A stretch of DNA of 64,000 nt from Dugong dugon (taxonomy: Eukaryota; Chordata; Mammalia; Sirenia; Dugongidae): NCBI GenBank assembly GCA_030035585.1, contig CM057480.1, forward strand, positions 4,209,001 to 4,273,000. Reading direction: 5' to 3'. Shown here in pieces: positions 21,638-32,076 of this stretch. The translations under genes were made by a program, and so were the position numbers. How positions within the stretch are numbered: position 1 is the first letter of the stretch; each line of letters starts with the position of its first letter. The notes beneath the pieces are model-generated. The model ran no database searches. It was not told the DNA's origin and saw nothing but the letters and a program-made list of their open reading frames with translations.

Positions 21638-21944
21638 TTGTTGTTGTTTTAGCTGCTCTAAAGTCAGCCCTCGACTCATGGCAAACCCACGCACAACAGG
21701 TTCAGACTGTTGTGATCCATTGGCTGATTTTTTTGGAAGCAGATCACCTACTACTTTCTTCCTAGTCTGTCTTAGTCTGGAAGCTCTTATGAAACAAGTT
21801 CAGCAGCAAAGCAACACACAGACCTCCACTGACAGATGGGTGGTGTCTGTGTTTGAGGTGCGTTGCTGGGAATCAATGGAATCAATGGTGAGTCTCCCTC
21901 ATGGAAGGCGAGAATTCTACCACCGAACCACCACTACCCCTTAG
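21638..21944 (-). mobile_element. tRNA-Gly-headed SINE with AfroSINE-like body
   Basis: On the minus strand the head at about 21943 reads GGGGTAGTGGTGGTTCGGTG then GTAGAATTCTCGCC, closely like tRNA-Gly(GCC). A middle unit follows (CTGTCAGTGGAGG, AGCTTCCAGACTAAGACAG). Next comes a body shared with one AfroSINE form (GTGATCTGCTTCC, AATCAGCCAATGG), then GCCATGAGTCGAGG and an AACAACAACAA tail. Compared with AfroSINE the tRNA head differs while the 3' half is the same type. A second head copy is at 11177-11264. Confidence 0.75.
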
Positions 21945-22049
21945 TAAGTTAAATGCCTCTCAGACATTCTTCTGCACATAAATTTCTAAGTTCCAAGGTT
22001 TTATACATTGCAATTTCCCTAGAATAATAATGTCAGTGGCAAATCCTGC

Positions 22050-22345
22050 ACCCACTGCCTGGTAGGCTACATTAGAATCAGTTGGAGAGTCTTATAAAAA
22101 TTTGGATCTCTTGTCCTAACCCTAAGAGCTCAGCTGCTAACCAAAAGCTCAGCAATTTGAATCCACCAGCTGCTTCTTGGAAACCCTATGAGGCAGTTCT
22201 ACTCTGTCCTGTAGGGTCATTATGAGTTGCAATTGACTCAACGGCAACGGGTTTGGTTTGCTTTGGTTTGTTCTGATCTAGGAAACTTTAATGCATTAAG
22301 TCTTGGAAGGAGTCAAGGATTCTGTGTTGTTAACAAGCTCTTGAG
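22050..22345. mobile_element. MER5-like hAT element interrupted by AfroSINE
   Basis: TACATTAGAATCAGTTGGAG and CTTATAAAAATTTGGATC before 22123, and TTCTGATCTAGG, GATTCTGTG and TAACAAGCTC after 22271, are the halves of a MER5-type element. The SINE at 22124-22270 splits them. Confidence 0.55.
22124..22270 (+). mobile_element. AfroSINE, short form
   Basis: AGAGCTCAGCTGCTAACC, TTGAATCCACCAGCTGC, GGAAACCCTATGAGGCAG and GGGTCATTATGAGTTGC, with a GGTTTGGTTTGC end. The first 20 or so head bases are missing. Nested in MER5-like DNA. Confidence 0.85.
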
Positions 22346-23412
22346 GTTTTGAAATTCATTGTCCTGCAAGTTGTTTCATGTGGGGAGATGAAGGGTTTTT
22401 TTTTTCTTTAATTAATTTCTTATTCTAAGTGGACAAATGTTATTCTTGACATTGTGCCCCATGCCTAGTATGTGTGGCTTAAGAGACCTGGGAGATTAAC
22501 TATGGTAGAGTAGAGGGGACATGAACCTTGAGGAGCTATGGCAACACCTTGCTGTGTTACTGCAAGTATTCGGTTATCCTTTCTGACTATCGATTTTGAT
22601 AACTGTAAGAATGAGAGCTTAGACAGGAAAACGGGTTTCAGTATTTTTGGTCAGGTGAAAGGGTGTCCTTGAAGCTCCTTCGGGAGTCACTGTAGCCGCA
22701 GGGTCGGGCAGTGGCTCAACAGACCAGGCCACACTAGTGTTCCTACTGTGGAGCACTCCTCTGGTTTGTTTACAATGTTAAATAGGATCGTGTCTGGAGA
22801 AAGGGCTCCAGTGACGAAAGTCTGGACATGATGTCTCTCGGGGCCATTCTGGCTTGCTGTTCTATGTTTTGTACAAATAGCTGTTAAAAAGAGAATTACA
22901 CCAAAACAGGGTCACTTGATAGAGAAAGTTGGTAACACAGTCAGGCCTGCAGTGACAGAGCAATTAGTAGTGACTCTGTCTGAGAAACTTATAGCAAAGC
23001 ATGGCTGCCTCCCATTGATTTCTGTAGCTTTTAGAACTAACTCGCAACGCTAAGGAAACAGGCCTGGCAATGGTGATTAGAGCTCAATAATTGTCACCTC
23101 TACTCGTCATGCTGTGCTTCTGTTGTTATACAAGTTAGAGCACTGGCCGTGGTTGCTAAACAATAACAGCTCATGGCACACAGCACCTTCACTATTCAGG
23201 ATAGGTGTATTAGGTGCTGGGGACAATCTTACTCATTCTTTTAGAACTTGCTGAAACGCCCCCATCAGTGGAACCACCTCTGATCTTCCCACACTTCTCA
23301 GGAAAGAGTTAATCATTCATAAACCTGAGTTTCCTCAGCATCTAATGATAATAATAAATAAAAATAACAAGAATGACTATCTTTCTTACTTTGGGCTAGG
23401 CTTTCTTCTTTA
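22346..23412. other. unique DNA, no gene seen
   Basis: No repeat or coding sequence identified with confidence. T run at 22397-22406. Confidence 0.35.
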
Positions 23413-23630
23413 GGAGCCCTGGCAGTGCAGTGGTTAAACACTCAGCTGCTAACTGAAAGGTTGGAGGTTTGAACCCACCAACGGCTCTGTGGGAGAAAGA
23501 TGTGACAGTCTGCTTCCGAAAAGATTTACAGCCTTGGAAACCCTACGGGGCAGTTCTACTCTGTCCTATAGGGTCACTGTGAGTTGGAATCCACTCGACA
23601 GCAATGGATTGGGTTTGGTCTGGGTTCTTC
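23413..23630 (+). mobile_element. AfroSINE, long form, full length
   Basis: GGAGCCCTGGCAGTGCAGTG, CTGCTAACTGAAAGG, B box GGTTTGAACCC, GAGAAAGATGTGACAGTC, AAGATTTACAGCC, GGAAACCCTACGGGGCAG and the GTGAGTTGGAATCC tail. A good reference copy of the long form. Confidence 0.9.
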
Positions 23631-24119
23631 CTTATCTCTGGGAATCACCTACATTTTACCCAAGCCATAACCTGATGCACGATCATTTTTTCTTTAACCT
23701 CTCTTTCTCTGCCATCAGTGAGTGCTGCCTGAAGCTTAGCAATCTTTCTGGTTGATGGAAATATGCATACATACATACATACATAATAAATAAGTGACCG
23801 AATGCTTTCTGTACACCTGTGTTCTCCCTATTATCTCAATTCTCGTATTCTCTCTTGGGACCAAATCAAGGCTGTTACTCCTGACTTAGTTCCACAGCTA
23901 GGCCGCGATTTAATTAAAACAAAAGGCACTGAAGTAGACATGACCAGTTAGTTGACTAACTCATCAGAGATTTACTTACCTAAAGAGGGACACATTAGCT
24001 TCTTTCAACTCCAACCAGTACAAGTATAGATGAAATGTTTAGAGCTAAACTTTCTCATTTCCTGGGTCCACTGTAGGGTCCATGCTGTACACCGAACTGG
24101 CCCACCTCTAAAAGTTATG
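23631..24119. other. unique DNA with CATA microsatellite
   Basis: A CATA run lies at 23764-23784. Nothing else recognised. Confidence 0.4.
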
Positions 24120-24480
24120 TTTGGAAATAGGGCTTTTCTTTTGTTATGTTAATGATGGATCCTAAAGGTGGATCCTAAACCTAATCCCTTCTGAGTGTCC
24201 TCTTATAAAAAGAGTGTAAGAGACACAGAGGTATACACCCAGGCAGAAGCTGCTATATGAGGAACAACCATACAGAAGATGCATGTACAAGCCCAGGAAT
24301 GTCAAGGATTTTCGGCAGCTACTAGAAGGTGAGATAGACAAGAAGGCCCTTCCTCTGCAGCCATGCCCTGAATTAGGTCTTCTAACCTCCTGAACTGTGA
24401 GAAAATAAATTTCTGTCTTTAAAGCCACCTCCTTGTGATATCTGTGTTGCAGCTGTACTGGGTAACTATAAGAGTCCCTC
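24120..24480 (+). mobile_element. MaLR-type LTR fragment
   Basis: GGAAATAGGGCTTTTC, CTTATAAAAAGAGTG, AGGAATGTCAAGG, GAACTGTGAGAAAATAAATTTC and AAAGCCACCTCC are in MaLR LTR order. AATAAA is the probable polyadenylation signal. The reverse-strand 88-codon frame is a shadow. Confidence 0.55.
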
Positions 24481-24755
24481 TCTAAATCCTAAACCAAGAA
24501 ACCCCAGCTTCACACTTTGCTCTTGTCCATTTTTCAATTTTCCAACCGTTTTGGTGTCCAAGGGGTTTAAGACCTAAAGATTGTCAGCTCTGTGAAGGCA
24601 TGGACTTTGCACCATTGTTCCATAGAATGCCTTGCAAATAGGGCTCAATCACCTTTGCTGGAAAACATGAGTTATTCCTGGAACATTTTAAATTGTGAAT
24701 GGGGATGAAGGGAGATTGGGAAAGTATAGAGAAACTGTTTTACTGGAACAGTGCC
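24481..24755. other. unique DNA with possible L2 trace
   Basis: GTCAGCTCTGTGAAGGCATGG near 24582 resembles the L2 3' end. Weak. Confidence 0.25.
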
Positions 24756-25322
24756 TGTCACGGATTGAAGTGTGTCCCCCAAAAATATGTGTATCAGTTT
24801 GGCTGGGCCATGATTCCCGGTATTGTGTGGTTGTCCTCCATTTTGTGACTGTAATTTTCCTATGTGTTGTAAATCGTAATTTCTGCCTATAGTTAATGAG
24901 GCAAGATCAGAGGATTAGGGTGGGATTGTAACACTTTTACTAAGGTCACTTTCTTGAACCAATACAAAGGGAGTTTCCTTGGGGTGTGGCCTGTACCACC
25001 TTCTATGTTACAAGAGATAAAAGGAAAGGGAAGTAAGTCGGGGTGGGGGCAGTGGGCCTCATACCACCAAGAAAGCAGCACTGGGAGCAGAGTGCGTCCT
25101 TTGGGCCCGGGGTTCCTAGGTGGAGAAGCACCTAGTCCAGGGGAAGGGAGATTGATGAGAAGGCCCTTCCTCCAGAGCCGAGAGAGAGAGAAAGCCTTCC
25201 CTTGGAGCTGACGCACTGAATTTGGACTTCTAGCTCCCTAGACTGTGAGAAAATAAATTTCTCTTTGTTAAAGCCACCCACTTGTGGTATTTCTGCTACA
25301 GCAGCACTAGATGACTAAGACA
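24756..25322 (+). mobile_element. MaLR-type LTR, near complete
   Basis: It begins TGTCACGGATTGAAGTGTG and ends CTAGATGACTAAGACA, with AATAAATTTCTCTTTG before the end. About 567 bases with TG...CA boundaries. Two further partial copies occur at 46985-47291 and 56498-56599, sharing GACTTCTAGC and the CAGCAGCACTAG end. The 107-codon minus frame and 85-codon plus frame inside are incidental. No target duplication is evident. Confidence 0.65.
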
Positions 25323-25384
25323 ATGTCCATCATCATTGAGAGGTTTTGTGTTTACAAGTTAAAAATGATTTTAACTTGAATGCA

Positions 25385-25605
25385 ATGTTTCAGTTCCTGC
25401 TCTGCTAATTACCAGCTGTGTGACTCTGGACAAGTTCCTTATAATGTCTGACTCAGTTTTCTTATCTGTAAATTATGAGTAATAATAGCGTTTATCTTCT
25501 AGCATTTTCGTTATTATTTAAATGAGTTAATGGACATAACACATTCACTGTTGTATCTCACATGCAGTAAGCGCTCCAGAATTATTAACCATTCTTGTTG
25601 TTACA
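25385..25605 (+). mobile_element. MIR, sense
   Basis: CTGCTCTGCTAATTACCAGC, TGTGTGACTCTGGACAAG, CTCAGTTTTCTTATCTG, AAATGAGTTAATGG and GCAGTAAGCGCTCCAG are the MIR core and 3' end in order. Well preserved for its age. Confidence 0.8.
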
Positions 25606-25788
25606 TGATTTTAGTGTTCCAGATAGAAAATGGAAATCCAGTAAGGTTAAACCAGTCTCAGTAGAACTATGCCATCCATTCCTCCATCCATCTAGCCATC
25701 TGTCCATTCACTCATTCATTAATTATCTACAGTTTCTAAGTACATTCTAAGAATTAGGCCTTGTGATAAAAAACAAAACAAAACTCAA

Positions 25789-25931
25789 CAAACCTGTTGC
25801 CGTCCCGTCCATTCTGCCTCATGGAGACCCCATGTGTTAGAGAGTAGAACTGCTCCACAGGGTTGTCTTGGCTGTAATCATTACAGAAGCAGATCATCGG
25901 GCCTTTCTTCCACAGTGCCTGTAGACACTGG
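25789..25931 (-). mobile_element. AfroSINE fragment
   Basis: AACCTGTTGCCGTCC, GGAGACCCCATGTG, AGAGTAGAACTGCTCC, GGCTGTAATCATTACAG and AGCAGATCATCGGGCC mark antisense AfroSINE. It mixes marks of the long form and the TCTGACACACATGGGG form. The head is missing. Confidence 0.7.
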
Positions 25932-26803
25932 GTTTAAATAAGACATAGCCTGTGCCTCCAAAGAACTCAGAGTATAGTGGTTAAAGCAATTCTGTAAGTA
26001 AACATAGACAGTTAAGTAAAAAAAAAAAAGTGATGTACACAACCATAGCGCTTCTGTCCACTTCTTCCTGGTGAGGACCTTTGGAGAATGTCTCATTAGC
26101 ACATGGAACTTTCAGAGAATGAAGTATGAGTAAGATTTGACAAGGTGAGCTAGAAGATGGGGTCATTCTAAACAGAGGAAGTAGCATGGGCAGAGGCAGG
26201 TAAGATGAATCTTACTGAGTAATAGAGCAGGCTATGAAGGGGAACTGAAGCTGAAAATGTGGACAGGGAGATTATTTCTGGTCCTTTATTCCATTTTGAG
26301 GAGTTAAACTTTATCCAAAGGCTAATGGTACACTGCTGACGATTTCTAATCAGGGATAATACACATATTCCTAAAAAACATTTTTTTCTTTTTTTTTTTT
26401 CCTGCCAGATCATGTCATCTTTTATACCATTATTCTGACAATGTTGAAAGCGGATAAGGGTAAAATTTTCCTTCGTAATATTCAGGAAACTGCGTATTTG
26501 TTATATTTATTTATTTTGGTGCTTTCAGCAAGTAACAACATTTTTACAGTATGTTAGGTTGGCAGAGATCTTCAGAAGCAATACCAACCAAGGCTGGCTA
26601 ATTTAAGAAAAAAAAAAAATTTCACTGCAAAGACGGGACTGACTTGGATCAGAAAAGCTGAAAGTCTTAGTAGAAAGTCTAAAGTAAATATGCTGAGTAC
26701 CTGCTGGCCCGACTAAACTCCGATCTTTTTTTTTTTTTTTTCTAATGGGAAAGACAAAGTTTGGCTTTGATTTTATCATTTGCCCACCCTATGACTATAG
26801 CAG
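25932..26803. other. unique DNA with A/T homopolymers
   Basis: T runs at 26389-26400 and 26726-26741. Overlapping reverse frames at 25881-26413 have no domain and are in several frames. Confidence 0.35.
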
Positions 26804-26998
26804 GGGTCCTGGTGGTGCAATGGGCAAGCTCTCGGCTGCTAACTGAAAAGTTCGCAGTTCAAAGCCACCAGCTACTCCTCAGGAGAAAGATGTGACAGCC
26901 TGCTTCTGTAAAGATTTACAGCCTTGGAAACCCTATGGGGGAGTTCTACTTGGTTCTACAGTGTTGCTATGATTCAAAATCATCTCCATGGCATTTTT
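26804..26998 (+). mobile_element. AfroSINE, long form
   Basis: GGGTCCTGGTGGTGCAATG head, CTGCTAACTGAAAAG, GAGAAAGATGTGACAGCC and AAGATTTACAGCC. The tail is degraded (GCTATGATTCAAAATC) and runs into T8. First member of an inverted SINE cluster. Confidence 0.85.
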
Positions 26999-27015
26999 TT
27001 TCCTTTAACTATAAA

Positions 27016-27183
27016 CAAAAAGAAACCAAGCTCATTGCTGTTGAGTCGATTCCAACTCATAGAGACCAGATAGGGCAGAGTTGAACTGCCCCATAGGGTT
27101 TCCAAGGAGCAGCTGGTGGATTTGAACTGCCGACCTTTCAGTTAGCAGCCAAGCTCTTAACCAAAGCACCAGCAGGGATCCTT
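27016..27183 (-). mobile_element. AfroSINE, short form
   Basis: Plus strand CTCATTGCTGTTGAGTCG, GGTTTCCAAGGAGCAGC, GGTGGATTTGAACTGCC and GTTAGCAGCC. It faces the copy at 26804 and lies 17 bases away. Confidence 0.85.
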
Positions 27184-27212
27184 TAAGACTATAAAAATAA
27201 AAAAAAAATAAA

Positions 27213-27376
27213 AAAACCCCAAACCCATTGCGTCGAGTATATTCTGACTCATACTGACCCTAAAGGGTAGAGTGGAACTGTCCCATGGGGTTTCCAAGGA
27301 GCAGTTGGTGGATTTGAACTGCTGACCTTTTGGTTAGCAGCCTGAGGTCTTAACCACTGCGCCAGCAGAGCTCCTT
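27213..27376 (-). mobile_element. AfroSINE, short form
   Basis: AAACCCATTGCGTCGAG, CTGACTCATACTGACCC, GGTTTCCAAGGAGCAG and CCACTGCGCCAGCAGAGCTCC. Follows an A-rich spacer of about 30 bases after the previous SINE. Confidence 0.85.
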
Positions 27377-27876
27377 ATGACTATAGGGCATCTCAATTTA
27401 TAGTCACAAGGAGGCAGCACCCCCCAAAGAAACCAAAATGCTGTTACCTTGACTGTGGATGGATGCTGGAAAGGTAATGAAACCCAACATATATTTGCTA
27501 CATGTGGGGAAAAAAGAGTATTGTGGCAGGAGGGTCAATAATTGACCTGAGGAGAAAAGTGGGATGGTAGAGAGGAAGGGAGAGAATTTTCTGTCCAGTG
27601 AATATCTGTTACATTATTAATAAGTTATAAGCACTACTGCATTCAGCTGAGGCAGTCTAAATCTATAAGGGATTAGTTGAATTTATCTGGCGTTGGAAGA
27701 GAAGGCATGGCGTTGAATCTGTTCCCTTCTCATACCTGGCAGAGAGAGAAGATTCCACAGCTGTGCTAAGAATAAAATGAGAAGAAAGGACTGCCTGTGT
27801 TTGAGCAAAGAGTCAGGCTGGTAAACAGGAAGCCTATCCCTGCAGAAAACCTAAGAGATTTCATGGAAGGATTAAC
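27377..27876. other. unique DNA, no feature seen
   Basis: Nothing recognised. Confidence 0.35.
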
Positions 27877-28063
27877 CAAAACCAAATCCACTGCCATCAA
27901 GTCAATTCCAACTCATAGTGATCCCATAGGGTTTCCAAGGCTATAAATATGTATGGAAGCAGACTGCCACATCTTTCTCCCACAGAGTCACTGGTGGTTT
28001 CAAACCACTGACCTTCGGGTTAGCAGTTGATTACTTTAACCACTGTGCCACCGGGGCTGCTAT
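27877..28063 (-). mobile_element. AfroSINE, long form
   Basis: AAATCCACTGCCATCAAGTC, CCATAGGGTTTCCAAGGC, GACTGCCACATCTTTCTCCC and CACTGTGCCACCGGGGC. The CACATCTTTCTCCC block is the long-form marker in antisense. Confidence 0.85.
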
Positions 28064-28261
28064 GAAAGAACTAGAGAAGATAATAAGAAGTGTCCTTTCT
28101 AGATGGAAGTAGCTAAGTATGATTCAATCTAGGAACAAAAGAATGGATTACTTGGCCTCTGATTTTAGTAACATATTGGTAGAAAATAGGGAAATAGTCA
28201 CAAGACCAGATAGTCACAAGATTCCAGAATATTAGCCTTCTAAAAAAATTAAATGTTGTAT

Positions 28262-28421
28262 CATAAACCCCATTGCCATCAAGTCAATTTTGACTCATAG
28301 CAACCCTATAAGACAGAGTACAACTGCTCCATAGGGTTTCCAAGGAGTGGCTGGTGGATTCGAACTGCTGACTTTTTGGTTAGCAGTCTGAGCTCTTAAC
28401 CACTGTGCCACCAGGGCTCTG
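28262..28421 (-). mobile_element. AfroSINE, short form
   Basis: CCCCATTGCCATCAAGTC, GACTCATAGCAACCC, GGTTTCCAAGGAGTGGC and CCACTGTGCCACCAGGGC. Head and tail both present. Confidence 0.88.
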
Positions 28422-29040
28422 TTGTATCACAAAGTACTCACAAATTTGTCCCTTACTTTCCACATTTCTGTAAAACCGTTTTCTCCCATCTTGTACAGGA
28501 TTCTTCTCCTGTAGGATATTACCTTTTTTTTTTCTGCTGGCTAACTACTGTGTCTAGGGCTTTGGAAACACCGTAAGTAGGGAGTAAAGAATTTTCAATG
28601 TGAGCTTCATGAATTCTCAAGTTGTGTAAGTGAAACTGATGCTACCTTCCCAAGAAAGAGCTTAACCCCAAAGTATACAACTTAAGAAAGTGTTCTTTTG
28701 GCTCAAATGCCAGGATTATTTTTAATCTTGAACATTCACAATTTTCCCCCTTAAAAAAAGATAGAAATATGTTTGTGAAAGCAATGAGCATCACTGGGTG
28801 TATGTATTCATAAAGGCATTACAGCCATTGTAAAGTGTATATAATTATTAAATTGTTAAATGAGAATATTACTAAAGGAAAAAAAAAAAAGGATTTGTGT
28901 TAAATATAATGCCAGGAATTACCTCCAGGGGAACATTATACATTTTAAATAACAAATCCCCTGAAATTTTAGAAAATGTGTCTCATTTTTCTTTTTTCTT
29001 AAACACATGATTTCGCTCAAAACTTTGCAATTTGTGCAGG
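28422..29040. other. AT-rich repeat-poor DNA
   Basis: No repeats recognised. The 28780-29030 part (AAGGCATTACAGCC, AATTATTAAATTGTTAAATG, CACATGATTTCGC) looks like slowly evolving non-coding DNA, but this is a weak impression. Confidence 0.3.
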
Positions 29041-29280
29041 GTTGGTAAGGGTTCATTGTGTTCCTCGTAACGTCAGCTGGAATGGCTCAATTTGAACCAA
29101 AGGGTCCTCTTCCAAGATGGTTCACTCACAAGGCTGGCAAGGTGATACAGCTGCCATCTGGGAACTCAGCTGGAGCTGTTGGCGATGGGCCTCCGTTCTA
29201 CATCACATGGACTTCTCCTTAAGTCGGCTTGAGCTTTCTTACAGCAAGCACCTAGTCCCAATAGTGACTTTACCATGATT
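29041..29280. mobile_element. possible ancient repeat, unassigned
   Basis: CAAGATGGTTCACTCACAAGG, GGGAACTCAGCTGGAGC and ACATCACATGGACTTCTCC resemble wording of an old repeat in other placental mammals. I cannot name the family. Confidence 0.3.
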
Positions 29281-29542
29281 TTTATATCCGTTCTGACAGG
29301 TCGTTTTCTTGTCCATGGTATTCTGATCATAAGTCTCTATCACTGTCTTTTCCTGATTCGCTAATTTATAGGCTGAATGAGACTATTTAGAAAAATTATT
29401 ATGTCAAGTTAGAAACAGCAAATTGATTTGAAAAGAATGTGACTTTAAGACAAAAGAAGCACCTGACTTTAAAATGAATATTATTCAGCTTGGGATCATG
29501 GACTCTGACACAGACCTGGAAGGAACGCATTTTATAGACCAG

Positions 29543-30015
29543 TGTCTTAGGCTGGGTTCTCTAGAGAAGCAAAACCAGTAAAGCATATAAATATATATAG
29601 AGAGAGATTTATATCAAGGAAACAGCTCACGTGATTGTACATGCTGGAACGTCCCAAGTCCATGGATCAGGATAGAGGCTTCTCCTGATTCACGTAGCCA
29701 CAGGGGATGGTGAACCCAAGATCAGCAGGTCGGAGAGCAGGGCTCTTGCTCGCAGGCTGCGAAGATTGAGGAATCCCGAGATCATCAGGCAAGTTGCTAG
29801 TTCGAACCAGAGGTCAGATGAGCAGGAGTCAGCTGCAGGATCTAGAGCAAGCAAAAGCCAGAACGTCCACTTATATTCGGATGCAAGCCACAAGCCCAGG
29901 GAAACTCCCTTTCATCTGATTGGCTACCCACAGCAAATCCCATCATGGGGATGATCACATATAAACACTGAGAATCATGGCTCAGCCAAGTTGACACACA
30001 ATCTTAACTATCACA
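29543..30015 (-). mobile_element. MaLR-type LTR, antisense, near complete
   Basis: Sense strand starts TGTGATAGTTAAGAT at 30015 and ends CCTAAGACA at 29543, about 473 bases. Plus-strand marks are GGCTGGGTTCTCTAGAGAAG, a TATATATAGAGAGAG stretch, GATTGGCTACCC and GCCAAGTTGACACAC. Related copies are at 33857-34009 (plus strand) and 58080-58636 (minus strand). Flanks do not give a clear duplication. Overlapping frames at 29690-29954 are incidental. Confidence 0.65.
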
Positions 30016-30117
30016 AATTTATCAAACCGCAATAGTTAATAACTTCTCAAGGGTTCTGCTGCTAATTGATGGTGACATCTAAGTTTTTTCATTTCTAGTA
30101 CTGTGATTTCCTAATAC

Positions 30118-30288
30118 CCCAAACCAAACCTATTGCCACTGAGTCAATTCCGACTCATAGACTCATAGTGACCCTATAGGACAGAATAGAACTGCCCCAT
30201 AGGGTTTCCAAGGAGTGGCTGGTGGATTCAAACTGCTGACCTTTTGGTTAGCAGCTGAGCTCTTAACCACTACACCAGCAGGGTTCCT
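30118..30288 (-). mobile_element. AfroSINE, short form, with 8-base tandem duplication
   Basis: AAACCTATTGCCACTGAG, GGTTTCCAAGGAGTGGC and GACCTTTTGGTTAGCAGC. The usual single ACTCATAG is doubled, near 30154-30169, a private change. Confidence 0.88.
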
Positions 30289-30665
30289 TCCCAATACCAG
30301 TATATGTGAATGCTGTTTTTTCTTCCAATGAGGTAAACAATATTAGTCTATTTAATGTTGTTTTCCACCAGTAAATATAAGCTGCATGTAAAAAGACAGC
30401 TGAAAGCACCAGCTCCTATCATTTGCTCCTGTACCTTTGTAGGCATTTGTCTTCATTCCCTCAATTACTCTTTTACCCATATAGGGTAATAGAGCTAGTA
30501 CAGCATGGTTGAAAGAATATGTAGAGGGAAAAAAAAAGACACTGATGTGAACCAAACAATAGTTTAGCTTAACTAGCAAAGGATGTCTGACTTGAGCATT
30601 GAGCTCTTTTACGATCTATCTATATCGGATCAAATTGACAACTATTCAAAAGATTAGACGGTAAA
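30289..30665. other. unique DNA, no feature seen
   Basis: Nothing recognised. Confidence 0.35.
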
Positions 30666-30850
30666 CTTAGGGGGCAGTGAGTTTGTGTTAATGAGGGACA
30701 AACAACTCAGAAAAGGAGGGTGAGGATGATTGCGCAACTCAAAGAATGTAATCAGTGTCACTGAATTGTATATGTAGAAACTGTTGAAAGGGTATATGTT
30801 CTGCTGGGTATATTCTCAACAAAATCAAAATAAAGAAATAAATAAAAGAC
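30666..30850 (+). mobile_element. L1-like 3' end with A-rich tail
   Basis: AATGTAATCAGTGTCACTG, AATTGTATATGTAGAAACTG and ATATTCTCAACAAAATC followed by AAATAAAGAAATAAATAAA is the usual order of an L1 3' UTR and tail. Confidence 0.5.
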
Positions 30851-31329
30851 GTTGGGTTGAATCTCAATCCCGAACCTTAAAATGTAAGGGGAATTTCAGA
30901 GTGCTTTAACCTCTTAGAGTTGCAGTTTTTACTTTTCTGGTCTATAATATAATAGTATATATTTTTATATAGCCAGGAGGCAGGACAGCAGGCTGAACTC
31001 TAGCATCAGAAGGGTCTCAGATTTATTTGTCAGTAAATAATCATAACTATACTTTAGGGAACTGTTGTGAGGCTGACAACTGAAACATCCTAAGTATAGA
31101 AAATTTCCATTAGTATTTAAAATAGGATCCTTTGTTGAAGATTATGAATTCAAAAAATAGGTTTTTAATGGTAAAGCATCCTTTCCTTTCTGGGGTAAAT
31201 CCTGATATTCAAAATTTAATTTGTGATTTGTCCTGGATTTGACATGGAATGATGAAGGGCTTGAAAGAAAATGCTGAAAAACCATTGTAAAGAGGATAAG
31301 GTCTATTGTTTAAAAAAATTGCTGTAATT
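30851..31329. other. unique DNA, no feature seen
   Basis: Nothing recognised. Confidence 0.35.
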
Positions 31330-31917
31330 ATTTGTCTCCTTGTACAGCAGGATGGGGCTGAATCTGCTGCCCAAAGCTGAGGAGGTGGGGCTGCCATGCC
31401 CAAGGGGCAGAAGAACGGGGCCTGCAGAGCTTAGGGGGTAGGGTTGCCACTCAGATGGACTAGGAGAATGGGGCCACCAGAAGCCGAGGGAACAGAGATG
31501 CCATTCCAGTGGGCCTGGAATGGGGAGCTGAAGCCCAGGGCCGAGGGACATCCACCCAGAATCCAGAGAATGTGACCAACACCCAGAGTCTAGACGGCAG
31601 GGCCATTGCTTAAATGGTCTCAGAGGATGGAGGAGTATTTTCAAGCCTTGAGGACCAATGTAGCGTGTTCTGCTGACTTGCTTGGTGTCTGTTATCCCTT
31701 CTTTCCCTCCAATTTCTCCCATTTGTAACAGAAATGTCTACCTTGTGCCTGTTCCACCATTGTACTTTGGAAGTAGATAACTTGTATTCTAGATTTCACA
31801 GATGAAGAGGAATTTTTGGATTTTGGACTTGGAGTTGAATTAAGACTTTTACTATGATATGATGGGGTGAATATGTTTTACATGTGGCAAGGACATGAAT
31901 TTTGGGGGGCCAAATGG
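31330..31917 (+). mobile_element. ERVL-MaLR internal region, 3' part
   Basis: GTGCCTGTTCCACC, TTTGGAAGTAGATAACTTG, GATTTTGGACTTGGAG and GCAAGGACATGAATTTTGG are the wording found just upstream of the 3' LTR in MaLR elements. The MLT1-type LTR at 32077-32490 follows, with an AfroSINE lodged between them. The GC-rich 31340-31600 part gives a 139-codon minus frame that is antisense and proline-, serine- and tryptophan-rich, so it is not a gene. Confidence 0.65.
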
Positions 31918-32076
31918 TGGAATGGCCCAGTGGTTAAGAGCTTGGCTTCTGTCAAAAAGGCTGGCAGTTCGAATCCAACAACCACTGTTTGGGAACCCTA
32001 TGGAGCAGTTCTGCTCTGTCCTATAGGGTCACTATGAGTTGGCATTGACTCGATGGCAATAGGTTTGGTTTTATAG
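31918..32076 (+). mobile_element. AfroSINE, short form, at MaLR internal/LTR boundary
   Basis: ATGGCCCAGTGGTTAAGAG, GGCAGTTCGAATCC, GAACCCTATGGAGCAG and CACTATGAGTTGGC, with a GGTTTGGTTTTAT end. Lies in the MaLR element close to the start of its 3' LTR. Confidence 0.88.

Noticed and set aside
25881..26413. Overlapping minus-strand ORFs with hydrophobic stretches resembling membrane segments
   Set aside because: They lie in several frames, are short, and gain their Phe/Leu from T runs. No consistent gene model.
31303..31722. 139-codon minus-strand ORF rich in Pro, Ser and Trp
   Set aside because: It is antisense to a MaLR internal region whose 3' wording is recognisable. Composition follows the GC-rich repeat.
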